DNA of 64,000 nt, taken from Palaemon carinicauda. Its lineage: Eukaryota; Arthropoda; Malacostraca; Decapoda; Palaemonidae. Both the position numbers and the translations under genes were made by a program. The stretch covers positions 29,273,719-29,337,718 of the forward strand of contig NC_090730.1 of assembly GCF_036898095.1 (NCBI RefSeq), written 5' to 3'. Positions 34,661 to 45,826 of this stretch are shown piece by piece (positions within the stretch are counted from its first letter, which is position 1; every line of letters begins with the position of its first letter). The notes under the pieces are model-generated. The model did no database searches and was not told the DNA's origin. It saw nothing but the letters and a program-made list of their open reading frames with translations.

Positions 34661-35275
34661 GTGAGTACCGAGCGGTCTTTAGATCATCTAGTAGCCAACA
34701 AAGTCCTGACTTTGTGGGGTTCCCTGACTGTGGATCTATTTGCGACAGCTTTGAACTTCAAGCTTCCACTATACTGCTCCCCAGTCCCAGATCCCAAGGC
34801 AAGATGTGGCAAGATGCCTTCCAACAAGGTGGGACAACATCGACGTGTACGCCTTTCCCCCATTCTGTCTGATGAGGAGGGTGCTCAACAAGACCAGAAT
34901 ATCGGTCAATCTTTCAATGATCCTCATGGCTCTGCTACAGTATGCCATCACGCGGAATGGTTTCCGGACCTTCTGCAACTCCTAACGGAACTTCCGAGAG
35001 AACTCCCTCCACAACACGATCTACTCAGACAACCACATGCCAACATCTTCCACAAAGCCGTAGTTTCGCTACGACTTCACGCCTGGAAACTATCCAGCAT
35101 CTCCTCGCTGAGAGAGGATTTTCGCAACAAGTTGCGATCAGGATGTCTGGACATCTGCGAAAATCATCAGCAGCAGTCTACCAGGCAAAGTGGAAAGTCT
35201 TCTGTGGTTGGTGTCGTGGAAGGGGTATCTCTGCACTCAATGCCACTATTCCAACAATAGCGGAGTTCCTCGTGT
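34661..35275 (+). pseudogene. DIRS copy A linker and recombinase N-terminal part
   Basis: Encodes VDLFATALNFKLPLYCSP (34731-34785), then after a frameshift the start of the tyrosine recombinase: FSQQVAIRMSGHLRKSSAAVYQAKW and FCGWCRGRGISALNATIPTIAEFLV (35120-35272). The copy B insertion cuts the frame immediately after AEFLV. The matching continuation begins at 46638. Confidence 0.75.
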
Positions 35276-35462
35276 TTGTTCCGTAACCGAAATACAAACC
35301 ACGCTATTTACATTGGGTTTACTTTCGGCGTAGCTGAAATTGACGAGCCAATAGAATTTTAACGAGGGTTAACTACCCCCGCGCTAGTTAGCACGGGGGT
35401 AGGGGAAGGGGTAGCTTGCTACCCCTCCCCCCCCATACACCGGTGAGTTGTCTCACTTCACT
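35276..35462 (+). repeat. DIRS copy B left inverted terminal repeat
   Basis: From about 35305 inward (CTATTTACATTGGGTTTAC...) to CACTTCAC at 35462 it is the reverse complement of 46430-46590. The outermost 30 bp are not shared with the right end but recur, inverted, in the internal complementary region. It contains its own small palindrome GGGGTAGCTTGCTACCCC (35411-35428). Confidence 0.85.
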
Positions 35463-35585
35463 TTTGGCTCGGACGATGTGCAGACGTGTCTGTCTCTTGT
35501 CCTCGCTTTTGACAGCCTTAATCTTTTCTTTTGCTTTTCCTCAGACTGTGTGTTTGGAAGTTGGCCTCGCCCTTTTATCATCATC

Positions 35586-35852
35586 ATGGGCAAGTGCCCT
35601 GGACTCTCCGGCCGCCCCTGTGGTACCTTCATGTCGGCGGTCGAAACGGATCCCCACACCCTTTGCCCGCAGTGTCGAGGTCAACGGTGTAACAAGGAAG
35701 TAACTTGTAGTGAGTGCAGGGAGTGGTCTACCTCCCAGTGGGAGAGGTTTGCCCGGCGGCGTAAGAAGAAGTCCAAGAGAGACCTTTCTCCTTCAAGGGT
35801 TGCTTTGAAGGAGGAAGGCTCCAGGGACTCTTCTTCCGCCGGCCTCTCGTGA
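35586..35852 (+). pseudogene. DIRS copy B Gag, Cys-rich N-terminal module
   Basis: ATG at 35586 opens a frame with CPGLSGRPCGTF, then CPQCRGQRCNKEVTCSECREW, i.e. paired CxxC motifs suggesting a zinc ribbon or knuckle, followed by a basic RRRKKKSKRD stretch. A stop at 35850-35852 interrupts it. The continuation lies in other frames (36184-37296). Immediately upstream is TTTTCCTCAG, which looks like a splice acceptor as in the family-2 element. No function is assigned beyond likely nucleic-acid binding. Confidence 0.5.
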
Positions 35853-36183
35853 GAGACCGCCGAGTGGTAGTGTAGACCCTTGTTCTGTTTCCCGATTCTG
35901 AGTGCGGGAGAGGGCGTCGCCTCACATAGCGGGGCGGCTCCCCCTCCTCCGGGGGAGGACTTTGATTCTCATGTTGATGACCCTAATTCTGTCTAATGAT
36001 GATCTCTTTCAGCTTTGGGCTTCCTTGAGGCTTAAGGGCTTGCCGTCCAAGGAAGCCCTGTTTGACCTTATCCAGTTGGGGGCCGCTGTCAAACAGTCGC
36101 CGGTGATAGCAAGAGGTAGACCCTCTGTCTATTGTCGACGTGGTTGTGGCAGAGGCTGCCGACGGGTCTGGTAATCCTCTGCT

Positions 36184-37691
36184 GTGGCTGATGTTGCGGA
36201 CGTTACTGAAGGCCCTCCTCCCCCTTCCGAACATCCTTCGAAGGGGGAGGTGGGTCCCACGGTCTCTCCTGCAGGTACGCCTCCCCCTCGGGGGAGCGCT
36301 CTGACAGAGACTCCTCTTCGGAGGACCGATGACCCTCGTGGCCGCCTTCGCCGTAAGGCTCGTCGTCCTCTTCGCCGCAGGGGCCTCCCGTCTCCCTATT
36401 AGGGAGTCAAGAGGCGCCTCTTCGAGTCGTCACCACCTCCTTCCTCTGATGAGGATTCTCCTCGTTGGGAGCGGACCGTAGCAGCCACGTCCTTGGACCT
36501 CTCCGGTGATCGCTCGCGATCTGCTACGCCTACCAGACCTTCCATCTCCAGCGCAGATGCGCAGCAGGTGCCTTCTGATCTCGTCATCCGACGGGCAACG
36601 GTCCCTTCGGGGCAAAGGGATGTCTCTCACGGTGTGGGAGCTTCCCTTGCGCGTCAGGGTTCCCCTGTGCGTGAACGCGCAGTAGCACGTAAGCGCTCTC
36701 CAGAGTTGCAGCCACCTGACTCGCCGCGCCAGCGCTCACCTGCTCGTCATCGTTCGCCTGCTCACCAGCGCTCTCCTGATCGTCAGCTCTCTCCTGCTCG
36801 CCAGCGCTCTCCGGTTAGCAGTCAACACCCTCCTGTTCTTGTTGCGCGCCCAGCGCGCCAGCGGTCTCCTGAGTGCACACGATCTCCTGCTCGTCAGCGC
36901 GCACCTGCGCACCTGGTTCCTGATACACACCCTGCGCGCCAACGCTTGCCTACGCGCCCTAGATCTTCGGCTCCGGACGCGGGCAAGGACCTGACTCCTC
37001 CTCGCCCATGCGTTCCTGCTCGTCCTTTTTCACCTGCACAACAGCGCTCACGCTCTCCAGCGCGCACTTCTAGAGTGCCCACGCGCCTTCATTTCCTGAG
37101 CCCGTACGCGAGCGTTCGCCTTTGCGTCGCCGCGCCACCTGATCCTGCGCCCTACCAGTCTACGCGTCGACATCCGCCTACGCGCCCGCGATCTCCTGTG
37201 TGTCCGCGATCTCCTGCGCGTCCGCGATCTCCTGCGCGTCCACGATCTCCTGCGCGTCCGCGATCTGCGCGTCCGCGATCTCCTGCGCGTCCGTGATCTC
37301 CTGCGCGTCCGCGATCTCCTGCAGGTCAGCGATCTCCAGAGCTTCTGCGATCTCCTGAGCGCCCGCGCGATCTCCTGCGCGTCCGCGATCTCCTGCAGGT
37401 CAGCGATCTCCTGAGCGCGCACGCCATCGCCTGCGCGCAAGCGCGCTCCTACGCGTCAGCGCCACCTTGACCTAGATCGCCATAAGTCTCCTACGCGCAC
37501 ACTCGCCAAATCGCCTGTGCGCGGTCGTTCGCCTGCGCTTAATACGCGCCACCGTCGCCGACGCGCCATTGACCGACGTGCCAGCGTTCGCCGACGCGCC
37601 ATCGCTCGCCCACACGCCACAGATCTCCAGGACGCTATCAATCTCCTGCGCCTTGCTATTCTCCTGAGCAACAGCGATCTCCGCTTCCTGC
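36184..37691 (+). pseudogene. DIRS copy B Gag repeat region (Arg-Ser-Pro rich)
   Basis: Encodes long low-complexity Arg/Ser/Pro sequence, e.g. RQRSPARHRSPAHQRSP (about 36730-36790) and near-perfect RSPARP hexapeptide repeats (37180-37320). The DNA is an 18-bp minisatellite (CGATCTCCTGCGCGTCCG). The same style of repeat appears in copy A (30940-31240) and copy C (54110-55420), so it is a family trait. Frame changes occur near 37300. The SR-like composition is directly visible; an RNA-binding or assembly role is inference. Confidence 0.6.
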
Positions 37692-39590
37692 GTGCCCGCG
37701 CGTTCCTTCGCCTACGCGCCAACGCGTCCCCTTGCCTATGCGCCAACGCGCCCGCGCGCCCGCAAGCGTTTATCCCCGTGCGACTATGCGCCCGCGCTCC
37801 AACAGCCTCCCGCGCGTGATTCGTTGAATCCTCCTCCGCGCGACCCCCAGCGCGACCCCCGTTATCACCGGGTTCCGCAGCTCGTGCCTGCGGCAGAGAC
37901 GCGTGCTTCCAGATCGCTGTCAGGATCGCCACCGCGCAAGCACAGGTCTCTCTCTCAGGACCAGGAAGAGTCGTCGGAGAGGTCTAAGCAACTTTCTTCC
38001 CTTTCTTCTTTGCAGGTAGGCCCCGTTGCGTCCACTCCGAAGGGTCAGGAGATCCCCTTCCCTCCAGCGGGAATTACGGACACTGCGTCCATATCTCGTC
38101 AGTCTTGGTTTGGTCCTTTGATGAGAGCGGTGGTGCAGGCTATGAAGCCAGCCCTCACCGATCTGGGACTCAAGCCACAGACAGACTCGCCCCCGCTGAA
38201 GAGAAGGAGAGGAGTGGACTTCGTGGTGACTTCTCCCAGGGAGAAGTTGGTTCCTAAGAGGTCCGTCAGGAAGGCTCCATCCCCTTCGCAGTCGTTTTCT
38301 CCTTCTCCTGTAGACGAGGCCTTTCCGTCCTCAGGAGAATCCAGCGAGGTGGGGACCTCTTCCTCGGCACCAAGAGGAGAGACCCCTCCTCGAGGAGGAG
38401 AAGCGACTCGCGTGGAAGGTACCTTCCAGACCTCTTTGCTGGAGTCCTGTATCCCGCCCAGGAGGGAACCCAAGGACTCAAAGACAATTCCGAAGTCGTC
38501 TTCGCGGATTCGTCAGGAACCAACCAGACCCCGGGAGAATGTCCACGTGTCTCCCCAAGAAGAGCCTCTGGGGACAGGAGACTTACCTGCCAGTCCGCAG
38601 GAGGGAGAGCAGCATGAGTCTGAGCACGCCTTCTGGCAAGTCTTGAATCTGATGAGGCAGCTCAACAGGTTCAAGGACCCGGAGATCGCCCCTCGCGAGG
38701 GCAAGGACACGGTCCTGGACCGGGTCTCTGGTACTCAGAAGCCCCCGAAGGCCAGCGCGGCTTTGCCCTGGTCCCAAGGGGTGAAGAGTGCCAGAGATAA
38801 GGTCGATGCTCAGCTCTCAGACCTCGCCTCCTCCAGCCGTTCTTCTGCCGGGAACAGACTCCTCCCACCTCCTCGTTTACAGCAGAGGAGGTATTTTGAG
38901 ATCATGGGGGAGTCCAGCCTAGCTCTTCCCCTCCACCACTCGGTGAAAGAGCTTACAAGGGGAGTTCCGCTTGACAAGCTCTCCGCCCGGCAGGTGACAT
39001 TCTCGGCGTCTGAGATCCTGAGCCAGGAGAAGGTCGCGAAGTGTGCCATGCTGGCCACTTCGTGGCTGGATGTCTGGCTGAGTTCTCTGGGCATCCTATT
39101 GCACTCTGAGGACTTGTCTAAGGAGAGCAATAGGAAGGCCCTGGAGACCTTCCTACTCTCGGGTACTCGCTCCATCGAGTTCCTGGCCCACCAGGTTACC
39201 AACCTGGGGGCCAACTCGGTGTTGAAGCGTCGTGATGCGGTGACCGAGAGGTTCCACCCGAAGGTCCTCGCCGTGGATGTCTGCAGGCTCAGACACTCCT
39301 CCATCCTTGGAGGAAGCTTGTTTGAGCCCAAGGACATGGAACGCACAGCTGAGAGGTGGAGGAAGTCTAGCCAAGACTCGCTCCTCCAGAGGGCCCTCTC
39401 ATCTTGGCCCTACAAGCCTCCAGCTCTGCAACAACATCAACAGCAGCCTCGCAGGACACCGAAGCAGGCTCCGGCAGCTAAGACCAAGGTGTCTAAGCCT
39501 CAGCGCTTTCCTGTCAAGGACAAGAGGGGCGGTAAGTCCTCCAGGGGAGGCAAAACTCCTAGAGGGAGCAGCCGCGCCCATAAACGCTAG
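37692..39590 (+). CDS. DIRS copy B Gag C-terminal ORF
   Basis: A 632-codon open frame. After an Ala/Arg/Pro-rich start it has SWFGPLMRAVVQAMKPAL (38105-38155), a KRRRG basic patch, SLLESCIPPRREPKDSK, HAFWQVLNLMRQLNRF, RYFEIMGESSLALPLHH, a helical middle (EKVAKCAMLATSWLDVWL), LFEPKDMERTAERWRKS and a very basic end (KDKRGGKSSRGGKTPRG). The stop at 39588-39590 precedes the RT frame, which overlaps by a frame change. The middle helices could be a capsid-like domain, but I recognise no specific fold. It is the best-preserved Gag in the window and matches copy A throughout. Confidence 0.6.
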   Translation: MPARSFAYAPTRPLAYAPTRPRARKRLSPCDYAPALQQPPARDSLNPPPRDPQRDPRYHRVPQLVPAAETRASRSLSGSPPRKHRSLSQDQEESSERSKQLSSLSSLQVGPVASTPKGQEIPFPPAGITDTASISRQSWFGPLMRAVVQAMKPALTDLGLKPQTDSPPLKRRRGVDFVVTSPREKLVPKRSVRKAPSPSQSFSPSPVDEAFPSSGESSEVGTSSSAPRGETPPRGGEATRVEGTFQTSLLESCIPPRREPKDSKTIPKSSSRIRQEPTRPRENVHVSPQEEPLGTGDLPASPQEGEQHESEHAFWQVLNLMRQLNRFKDPEIAPREGKDTVLDRVSGTQKPPKASAALPWSQGVKSARDKVDAQLSDLASSSRSSAGNRLLPPPRLQQRRYFEIMGESSLALPLHHSVKELTRGVPLDKLSARQVTFSASEILSQEKVAKCAMLATSWLDVWLSSLGILLHSEDLSKESNRKALETFLLSGTRSIEFLAHQVTNLGANSVLKRRDAVTERFHPKVLAVDVCRLRHSSILGGSLFEPKDMERTAERWRKSSQDSLLQRALSSWPYKPPALQQHQQQPRRTPKQAPAAKTKVSKPQRFPVKDKRGGKSSRGGKTPRGSSRAHKR

Positions 39591-39591
39591 G

Positions 39592-40617
39592 AGTGGCAGT
39601 CCCCCCGCGTGTCCACTTGTGGGGGGATGCCTACAAAGTTGCGTGCACAGGTGGCAGCAACATGGGGCCGATTCCTGGACGGTCTCCATGATCGGCCAAG
39701 GTTATCGCGTCCCATTCACGACATCTCAACCTCCCCTAACAGCGAATCCAGTGTCGTTGAGCTCCTATGCCATGGGATCGGCAAAGGGGCTAGCCCTTCG
39801 GGCAGAAGTCGAGACCATGCTCAAGAAGGATGCTCTCCAGGTCGTCGTCGACGGCTCCCCAGGCTTCTTCAGTCGACTCTTTCTTGTGAAGAAGGCGTCT
39901 AGAGGCTGGAGACCCGTCATCGACCTCTCAGCTCTGAACAAGTTTGTCAAGCAAACTCCGTTCAGCATGGAGACAGCAGACACGGTCAGACTTGCAGTGA
40001 GACCACAAGACTTCATGTGTACACTGGATCTGAAGGACGCGTACTTCCAGATCCCAATCCATCCGTCTTCCAGGAAGTACTTGAGATTCACCCTATTCAG
40101 CAAGACCTACCAGTTCAAGGTGCTGTGCTTCGGTCTCTCCACATCACCTCAGGTGTTCACCAGAGTGTTTACCCTGATTTCGTCATGGGCGCACAGGAAC
40201 GGCATCCGTCTCCTCCGATATCTGGACGACTGGCTGATCCTGGCAGACTTGGAGTCGACCCTTCTTCGGCACCGAGACATGCTTCTGGGACTTTGCCAAG
40301 ATCTGGGGATCATGGTAAATCTCGAGAAGTCCTCTCTGCAGCCGTCCCAGCGACTGGTTTATCTAGGCATGTTATTAGACACCAATCTCCACAAAGCCTT
40401 TCCATCAGACAACAGGATAGCAAGGCTGAGGAGGGTGGCAGAACCCTTCCTCAGGCGGGAAGAGCTTCCAGCCCAATCATGGTTGCATCTTTTAGGTCAC
40501 CTGGCCTCCCTGGCCTGTCTGGTCCCGAACGGCCGTCTCAGGATGAGATCCCTGCAATGGCGGCTCAAGTCCCGGTGGAGTCAAGGCTCCGATTCCCGGA
40601 CTTTCTGGTCCCGATAG
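39592..40617 (+). pseudogene. DIRS copy B reverse transcriptase
   Basis: Open from about 39592 through 40617 with all core motifs: QGYRVPFTTS, GFFSRLFLVKKASRGWRPVID, LDLKDAYFQIPIHPSSRKY (first catalytic Asp), YQFKVLCFGLSTSPQVFTR, RLLRYLDDWLILAD (YLDD at 40219-40230) and NLEKSSLQPSQRLVYLGM. The RT active site looks intact, unlike copies A and C. A frameshift near 40600 separates it from RNase H, which suggests the copy was active until recently but is now broken. Confidence 0.8.
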
Positions 40618-41330
40618 GACCCTCGGAACAGGCGGACCTGCGGTGGTGGCTGATCGACGAGAACCTGCGAAAGGGAGTGGATCTTCTCGTCCTTCCCCCG
40701 GATTTGACGCTGTTTTCGGACGCGTCAAAAGAAGGGTGGGGGCCCACATTCTGAACCAGAGGATCTCAGGCCTTTGGTCAGAATCAGAAAAGTACCTGCA
40801 CATCAACCTACTAGAGATGAAGGCCGTATATCTGGCTCTTCAAAAGTTCCAACGGACCCTGGCGGGCCACTCCGTAGTGGTGATGAGCGACAACACCACG
40901 GTAGTGGCTTATATCAACAAGCAGGGAGGTACTTTTTCACAACAGCTATCCCATCTTGCAGTAGAGATTCTGAGGTGAACCGAAGTCCACTCGATAACAC
41001 TATCAGCTCGCTTCATTCCTGGCAAGAGGAATGTGCTCGCCAACAGTCTGAGCAGGGCTTCGCAGATAGTGAGTACCGAGTGGTCTTTGGATCCTCAGAT
41101 AGCCAAAAAGTCCTGACTTTGTGGGGTTCCCCGACGGTGGATCTGTTCGCGACAGCCTTGAATTTCAGGCTGCCTCTGTACTGCTTCCCAGTCCCGGACC
41201 CCAAGGCTCTCTGGCAAGATGCTTTCCAACAACGGTGGGACAACATCGACGTGTACGCCTTCCCACCATTGTCTGATGAGAAGGGTGCTCAACAGGACCA
41301 AACTATCGGTCAACCTGTCTATGACCCTGT
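40600..41330 (+). pseudogene. DIRS copy B RNase H and linker
   Basis: LFSDASKEGWG (40712-40742) and VVVMSDNTTVVAYINKQGG (40879-40930) are the DIRS RNase H motifs; they sit in two frames separated by a frameshift near 40750. A stop at 40976-40978 replaces the Trp codon found in copy A. The VDLFATALNFRLPLYCFPVPDP segment (41139-41200) follows. Inactive as it stands. Confidence 0.7.
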
Positions 41331-41339
41331 AGCTCCGCT

Positions 41340-42526
41340 ATGGCATCACGCGGAATGGTTCCCGGACCTTCTGCAGCTCCTTACGGAGCTTCCGAGAGAA
41401 CTTCCCCCACGACCCGAACTACTCAGACAACCCCACTCCAACATCTTCCACAAAGCCGTAGCCTCGCTTCGGCTTCACGCCTGGAGACTATCCAGCGTCT
41501 CCTCATGGAGAGAGTCTTTTCGCAACAGGTTGCGGAGAGAATGTCTCGTCACCTGCGGAAGTCCTCTGCGGGAGTCTACCAGGCGAAGTGGAGAGTCTTC
41601 TGTGGTTGGTGTCGTGGGAGGGGTATCTCTCCACTCGATGCCACTATTCCAGCAATAGCGGAGTTTCTCGTTTATTTGCGGGAGGAAATGCGCCTTTCGG
41701 TCTCGTCGGTGAAAGGCTATCGCTTAGCCTTAAGCCTGGCCTTTAGGCTGAAAGGAGTGGACATTTCTTCCTCGCTAGAACTCTCTCTACTCATACGTAG
41801 CTATAAGCTTACCTGCCCTCAGTCGGAAGTGAGACCTCCTCCATGGAACGTGGTTCGGGTTCTCAGGGCTCTTAAGAGACCTCCCTTCGAACCATTACGC
41901 CAGGCCTCTGATCGCCACCTGACTTGGAAGACGGCTTTCCTGCTCGCGTTGGCCTCTGCCAAACGAGTTAGTGAACTTCATGGTCTCTCATACGACATCG
42001 CCCATTCAAGGGAATGGGGGGAGGTAACGTTTAGGTTCGTCCCCGAGTTTGTTGCTAAGACTCAGAACCCTGGAGTGCCGGACCCACGGTTCGACTCTTC
42101 AGGGTCACGAGTCTCCGTTCTGTAACAAGTGACCCAGACCATCTGCTATTATGCCCAGTGAGGAGTCTGAGGCGTTACTTGAAAAGGACAGCTGCAGTTC
42201 GTCCCCGCGTGCAAGCGTTGTTTGTTAGCACAGGCAGGACGAAGAGGAGGGTCACCAAGAACACCATCTCGGCTTGGATTCGAAGGGTCATCCACCACGC
42301 CTTGAAAGCTGACCCTCCTCCGTCACGTCGCCCTAGGGCACACGACGTCAGGGGCATCGCTACGTCCCTGGCCTTCAAGAGAAACTTCTCTGTGATGCAG
42401 GTGCTACAAGCTGGGGTCTGGAAGCGTCAAACGACCTTCACAGCCCACTACCTGCAGGACGTGACCCACAGGAGCCTCGATACCTTTTCTATCGGCCCTG
42501 TGGTGGCTGCACAACAGCTGGTCTAA
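41340..42526 (+). pseudogene. DIRS copy B tyrosine recombinase
   Basis: Two frames joined by one frameshift near 42100. N-terminal SAM-like region: RMSRHLRKSSAGVYQAKW and IPAIAEFLVYLREEM. Catalytic domain: ALASAKRVSELHGLSYD (first Arg, about 41960), RRVTKNTISAWIRR, RAHDVRGIATS (His 42341-42343, Arg 42350-42352), VLQAGVWKRQTTF (Trp) and FTAHYLQD (Tyr codon 42449-42451). The R-H-R-W-Y set is the tyrosine-recombinase signature by which DIRS elements integrate a circular DNA. Apart from the frameshift it appears complete. Ends at the stop 42524-42526. Confidence 0.8.
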
Positions 42527-42720
42527 CCTCAGGCTCCTTAATGGACAAGTAGCAGAAGGTTGAGGGCGTTGTTACCCGGTTTTAGTCTGCGTGAATGAAA
42601 GAGTATGTCTGGCCCTTAGTTCTTTCTTCATCCTCCCCTCTCTTGGGGAAAGTAGCATCCTGGTCTCCGCATAGCTGACCTCAACCTCTGCAGGTAAACC
42701 ATGCTCCCTTGTGTTCCTAG
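42527..42720 (+). other. DIRS copy B 3' UTR, first part
   Basis: Collinear with 47492-47695 (copy A) and 58837-59038 (copy C). Continues after the Tigger insertion at 45827. Confidence 0.75.
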
Positions 42721-42722
42721 TA

Positions 42723-45700
42723 CAGTGATGCATCAGGATACGAAAGTAATCCGTTCAGGATGCGGTTTCGTATCCTGAGTCGTGTTTTACATGTAAATAG
42801 CCTAATCGTTCCAAGCCTTACGAGAAGACACCTTTTCTTCCATAAACACGCTAAACTGTAGTAATAAACATGCAATGCAGCCATTTCTATCATTCAATAA
42901 TTAACCCAACCGTTAAAAACAGCCTAATCCATTCCAGAAACCACTATGAGATTATTTCTTTACTACTGTATAAAAGTTACGGTACTGTATGTAAAGCATT
43001 TAGATCAGTGAAGGTGTATTGTTACCTGTACGTACACCTAAATTAAGGATTGATACCTGTACTCTGAAAAAAAGGTTACAGTTAATTAGTGTAACAAAAA
43101 AGTTGAAACTTACCTTTTGATTGAGACGATGTCCGATAGCGAAGTCGCGGCAGAGGAGGATGGCCTAAGGCAGAAAACGTAATCAAGTGACAGACTACGT
43201 ACAGTAATTTACACACTTAACACATTAACACTTAAACTTTACGAAATAAAAAAATGGCAGAAATAATTAACACTTAACATTACGTATAGAAAACTATAAA
43301 ATGAAAGAAAAAATTACTTTAACACTTAACGGTAACATAAAACTTAAAATTGAATTTTTTTTTTGCTTTTTTATAACTTTACGTTTTTCATATTTTCTAA
43401 ATCTCTTCTACTTCTTTATCACTTTCTTTTTTCTGTTTCTTTTCTTTACTTTCACCTTCTAATTCTTCATCACTTTCTTTTTTCTGTTCTTTTCTTTACT
43501 TCACCTTCTAATTCTTCATCACGTCCTCTTTTCTGTTTCTTTTCTTCACTTTCACCTTCGTCTTGGCCTACTAATACCGCTGGCCTCTTTAATAAGAAAC
43601 TATCCATTGAAGCTTGTTTCTGCCTACTTTTCAACACATTTCTAAAATGCGTTAGGCAAACGTCATTGCAGTGTTGAAGCGCACGGTTGTTATAAACTTT
43701 TTCTGGATGTTCCTTTTCGACGTAGTCTGCCATTTTATGGAAACATGCAAGAATTTCCTTGATGTCTGCCGTTTTCAAAGGTGTAACATCCTCCTCATCA
43801 CCGCTAGAGAACTGCTCTTGAACATCACTCACTTGCATCGTCTCCAACTCCTTCAGGTCGTCCGTCGTCAACTCCTCGTGGTGCTCCTCGATAAGTTCAT
43901 CTATATCCTCCGCGCTAACTTCCAGCCCCATGGACGTACCAAGATGTACGATGTCAGCCACCTCAGACTGCTGAATTGGTTCAGGATCGTCAACGATCTC
44001 GGCTTCGCCTCCAGGCTTCCCGAACCCCTCGAAGTCTCGTGCAGAGACAGCATCAGGCCAGAGCTTCCTCCAAGATGAGTTTAGGGTACGCCTCGAAACT
44101 TCCTGCCAAGCGAGATCGATGAGTTTGAGGCATATCACGATGTTAAAGTGATCTTTCCAAAATTCACGCAGAGTGAGGTTTGTACTCTCTGTGACTTGGA
44201 AACATCTCTGGAAGAGATGCTTCGTGTACAATTCTTTAAAATTTGAAATAACTTGCTGGTCCATGGGCTGGAGGAGAGGGCTGGTGTTAGGCGGTAGATA
44301 TAGGACCTTTATGAAGGAATACTCGGCCAGAAGATATTCCTCGAGGCCAGGAGGGTGAGCTGGAGCATTGTCCAACACCAGCAGACATTTCATAGGGAGG
44401 CGGTTTTCTTCCAAATATTTTCGGACAGTCGGACCGAAGCAGACATTCACCCAATCAATGAACAGTTGCCTTGTTACCCAGGCTTTTGCATTCGCCCTCC
44501 ACATCACGGGAAGGTTCTCCTTGATGACTTTGTGGGCTTTGAAGGCTCGGGGATTTTCTGAATGGTACACCAGCAGGGGCTTTATCTTGCAGTCCCCACT
44601 GGCGTTTGCACAAAAAGCAAGGGTAAGCCTGTCCTTCATAGGTTTATATCCGGGTAGCCTCTTCTCCTCCGCCGTGATGAACGTCCGACGAGGCATTTTC
44701 TTCCAGAAAAGCCCAGTTTCGTCACAATTGAAAACTTGCTGCGAACTGTAGCCTTCCTGCAGAGTCAACTCTTCAAACGTTTTAACAAAGGCTTCGGCGG
44801 CCTTCGTGTCCGAGCTGGCTGCCTCCCCATGCCGTACCACTGAATGGATGCCAGTCCTTTTCTTGAATTTCTCGAACCACCACGAGAAGCCTTGAACTCT
44901 GGGGGTTCCTGCTGGGATGTTCCTTCTCCTGCCCCTTCTTCGGCCTGAGCACGCACGAGATCACCGAAAATGGCGGAGGCCTTCTGGCAAATTGTAGTCT
45001 CAGTGATGGTGTCTCCTGAGATCTCTTTGTCCTTGATCCACAAAAGAAGCAGCCTCTCCATCTCGTCATGCACGTGGGTTCTCTTGTTGGAGAAAATAGT
45101 GACGCCCTTAGAAGATGTCGCTGCTTTTATGGCCGCCTTCTGCTTCAGGATGGTGCCTATCGTAGATGGATTCCGGCCATTCTCCTTGGCGATCGCACTT
45201 AAACACATGCCAGACTCGTACTTTTTTACGATTTCAAGTTTCGTCTCCATCGAGAGCATGGTCGTCTTCTTCTTTCCTTCGGCAACATTCTTGGGACCCA
45301 TGGCTACAGTAATATGTAATATAATACACTACGTACGTTATATACAGTACTATGTATAGTAAACACTAATACAGTACAGTGCACAGTAACGAATGTTTAT
45401 TAACGATAACACGTGGCGTACGAATGTACTGTATATTAACACTAAGTCAAACAAGCGAAAGCACACAATGTCTGTTAACGATACCGCGGTCGGAACGAAA
45501 AGAGAGAGAGAGAGAGATGAACGCCCATGCGTAAGCAAGCTGGGATAGTTGCCGACCAATAGGAAAGCAGGATCTTATGGCGTCAGCTAGCGTCTGAGTA
45601 GGGAGATAACCAATGGGTGAGCGGGAGGCTGTAAGTGAGTCTACCCAATTTCAAAGTCTGGCGGCGCGCGCTTTTTAAAATTACTCTCGGCGAAGAGTTG

Positions 45701-45824
45701 GGATCTCGTAAGGTTTTCGTATCCTGAAATTTTATTCGTATACTGGGGCATAAAAATCTTCTAATCACTTTTCGCATCCTGAATTTTTCGTAAGCAGAAA
45801 CTTTCGTATCCAGAGGTATCACTG
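42723..45824 (-). mobile_element. Tigger/pogo DNA transposon in DIRS copy B
   Basis: Ends CAGTGATGCATCAGGATACG and, in reverse complement, CAGTGATACCTCTGGATACG, both with TA outside (42721-42722, 45825-45826). The flanks rejoin to match the empty sites at 47695 and 59037 in copies A and C. The left end additionally forms a 13-bp inverted repeat (42733-42745 with 42766-42778). One transposase on the minus strand occupies 43470-45301. Length 3102 bp. Confidence 0.9.
43470..45301 (-). pseudogene. Tigger-type transposase, one frameshift
   Basis: ATG at 45301 opens the N-terminal part: KLEIVKKYESGMCLSAIAKE is a CENP-B/psq helix-turn-helix, followed by the Tc5-type HTH region. A single-base loss at about 44880 shifts the frame. 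The remaining 456 codons (43470-44840) carry the DDE_1 core: VFNCDETG (Asp 40 of that part), LLVLDNAPAH (Asp 157) and LPPNTSPLLQPMDQ (Asp 194), then an acidic region and a Lys/Arg-rich C-terminus. The DDD spacing fits pogo/Tigger transposases, which bind TIRs and cut and paste at TA. Combined length of about 610 residues is normal for the family. Only the one frameshift prevents full translation, so the insertion is young. Confidence 0.88.
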
Positions 45825-45826
45825 TA

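Larger units (their letters stand above)
30925..35275 (+). mobile_element. DIRS copy A, 5' part (interrupted)
   Basis: 5'-truncated DIRS element starting inside the Arg-Ser-Pro repeat part of Gag (CAGCGCTC motifs from 30940). It continues through Gag, RT, RNase H and the first third of the tyrosine recombinase, and breaks at CGGAGTTCCTCGTGT (35275) where copy B starts. The rest resumes at 46638. Percent-level similarity to copy B is high across the whole length, with different frameshifts, so A and B are independent copies of one family. Confidence 0.85.

Noticed and set aside
37048..37932. Minus-strand Arg-rich frames opposite DIRS Gag
   Set aside because: Shadow frames of the 18-bp repeat; no stop codons arise from the unit, so openness is uninformative.
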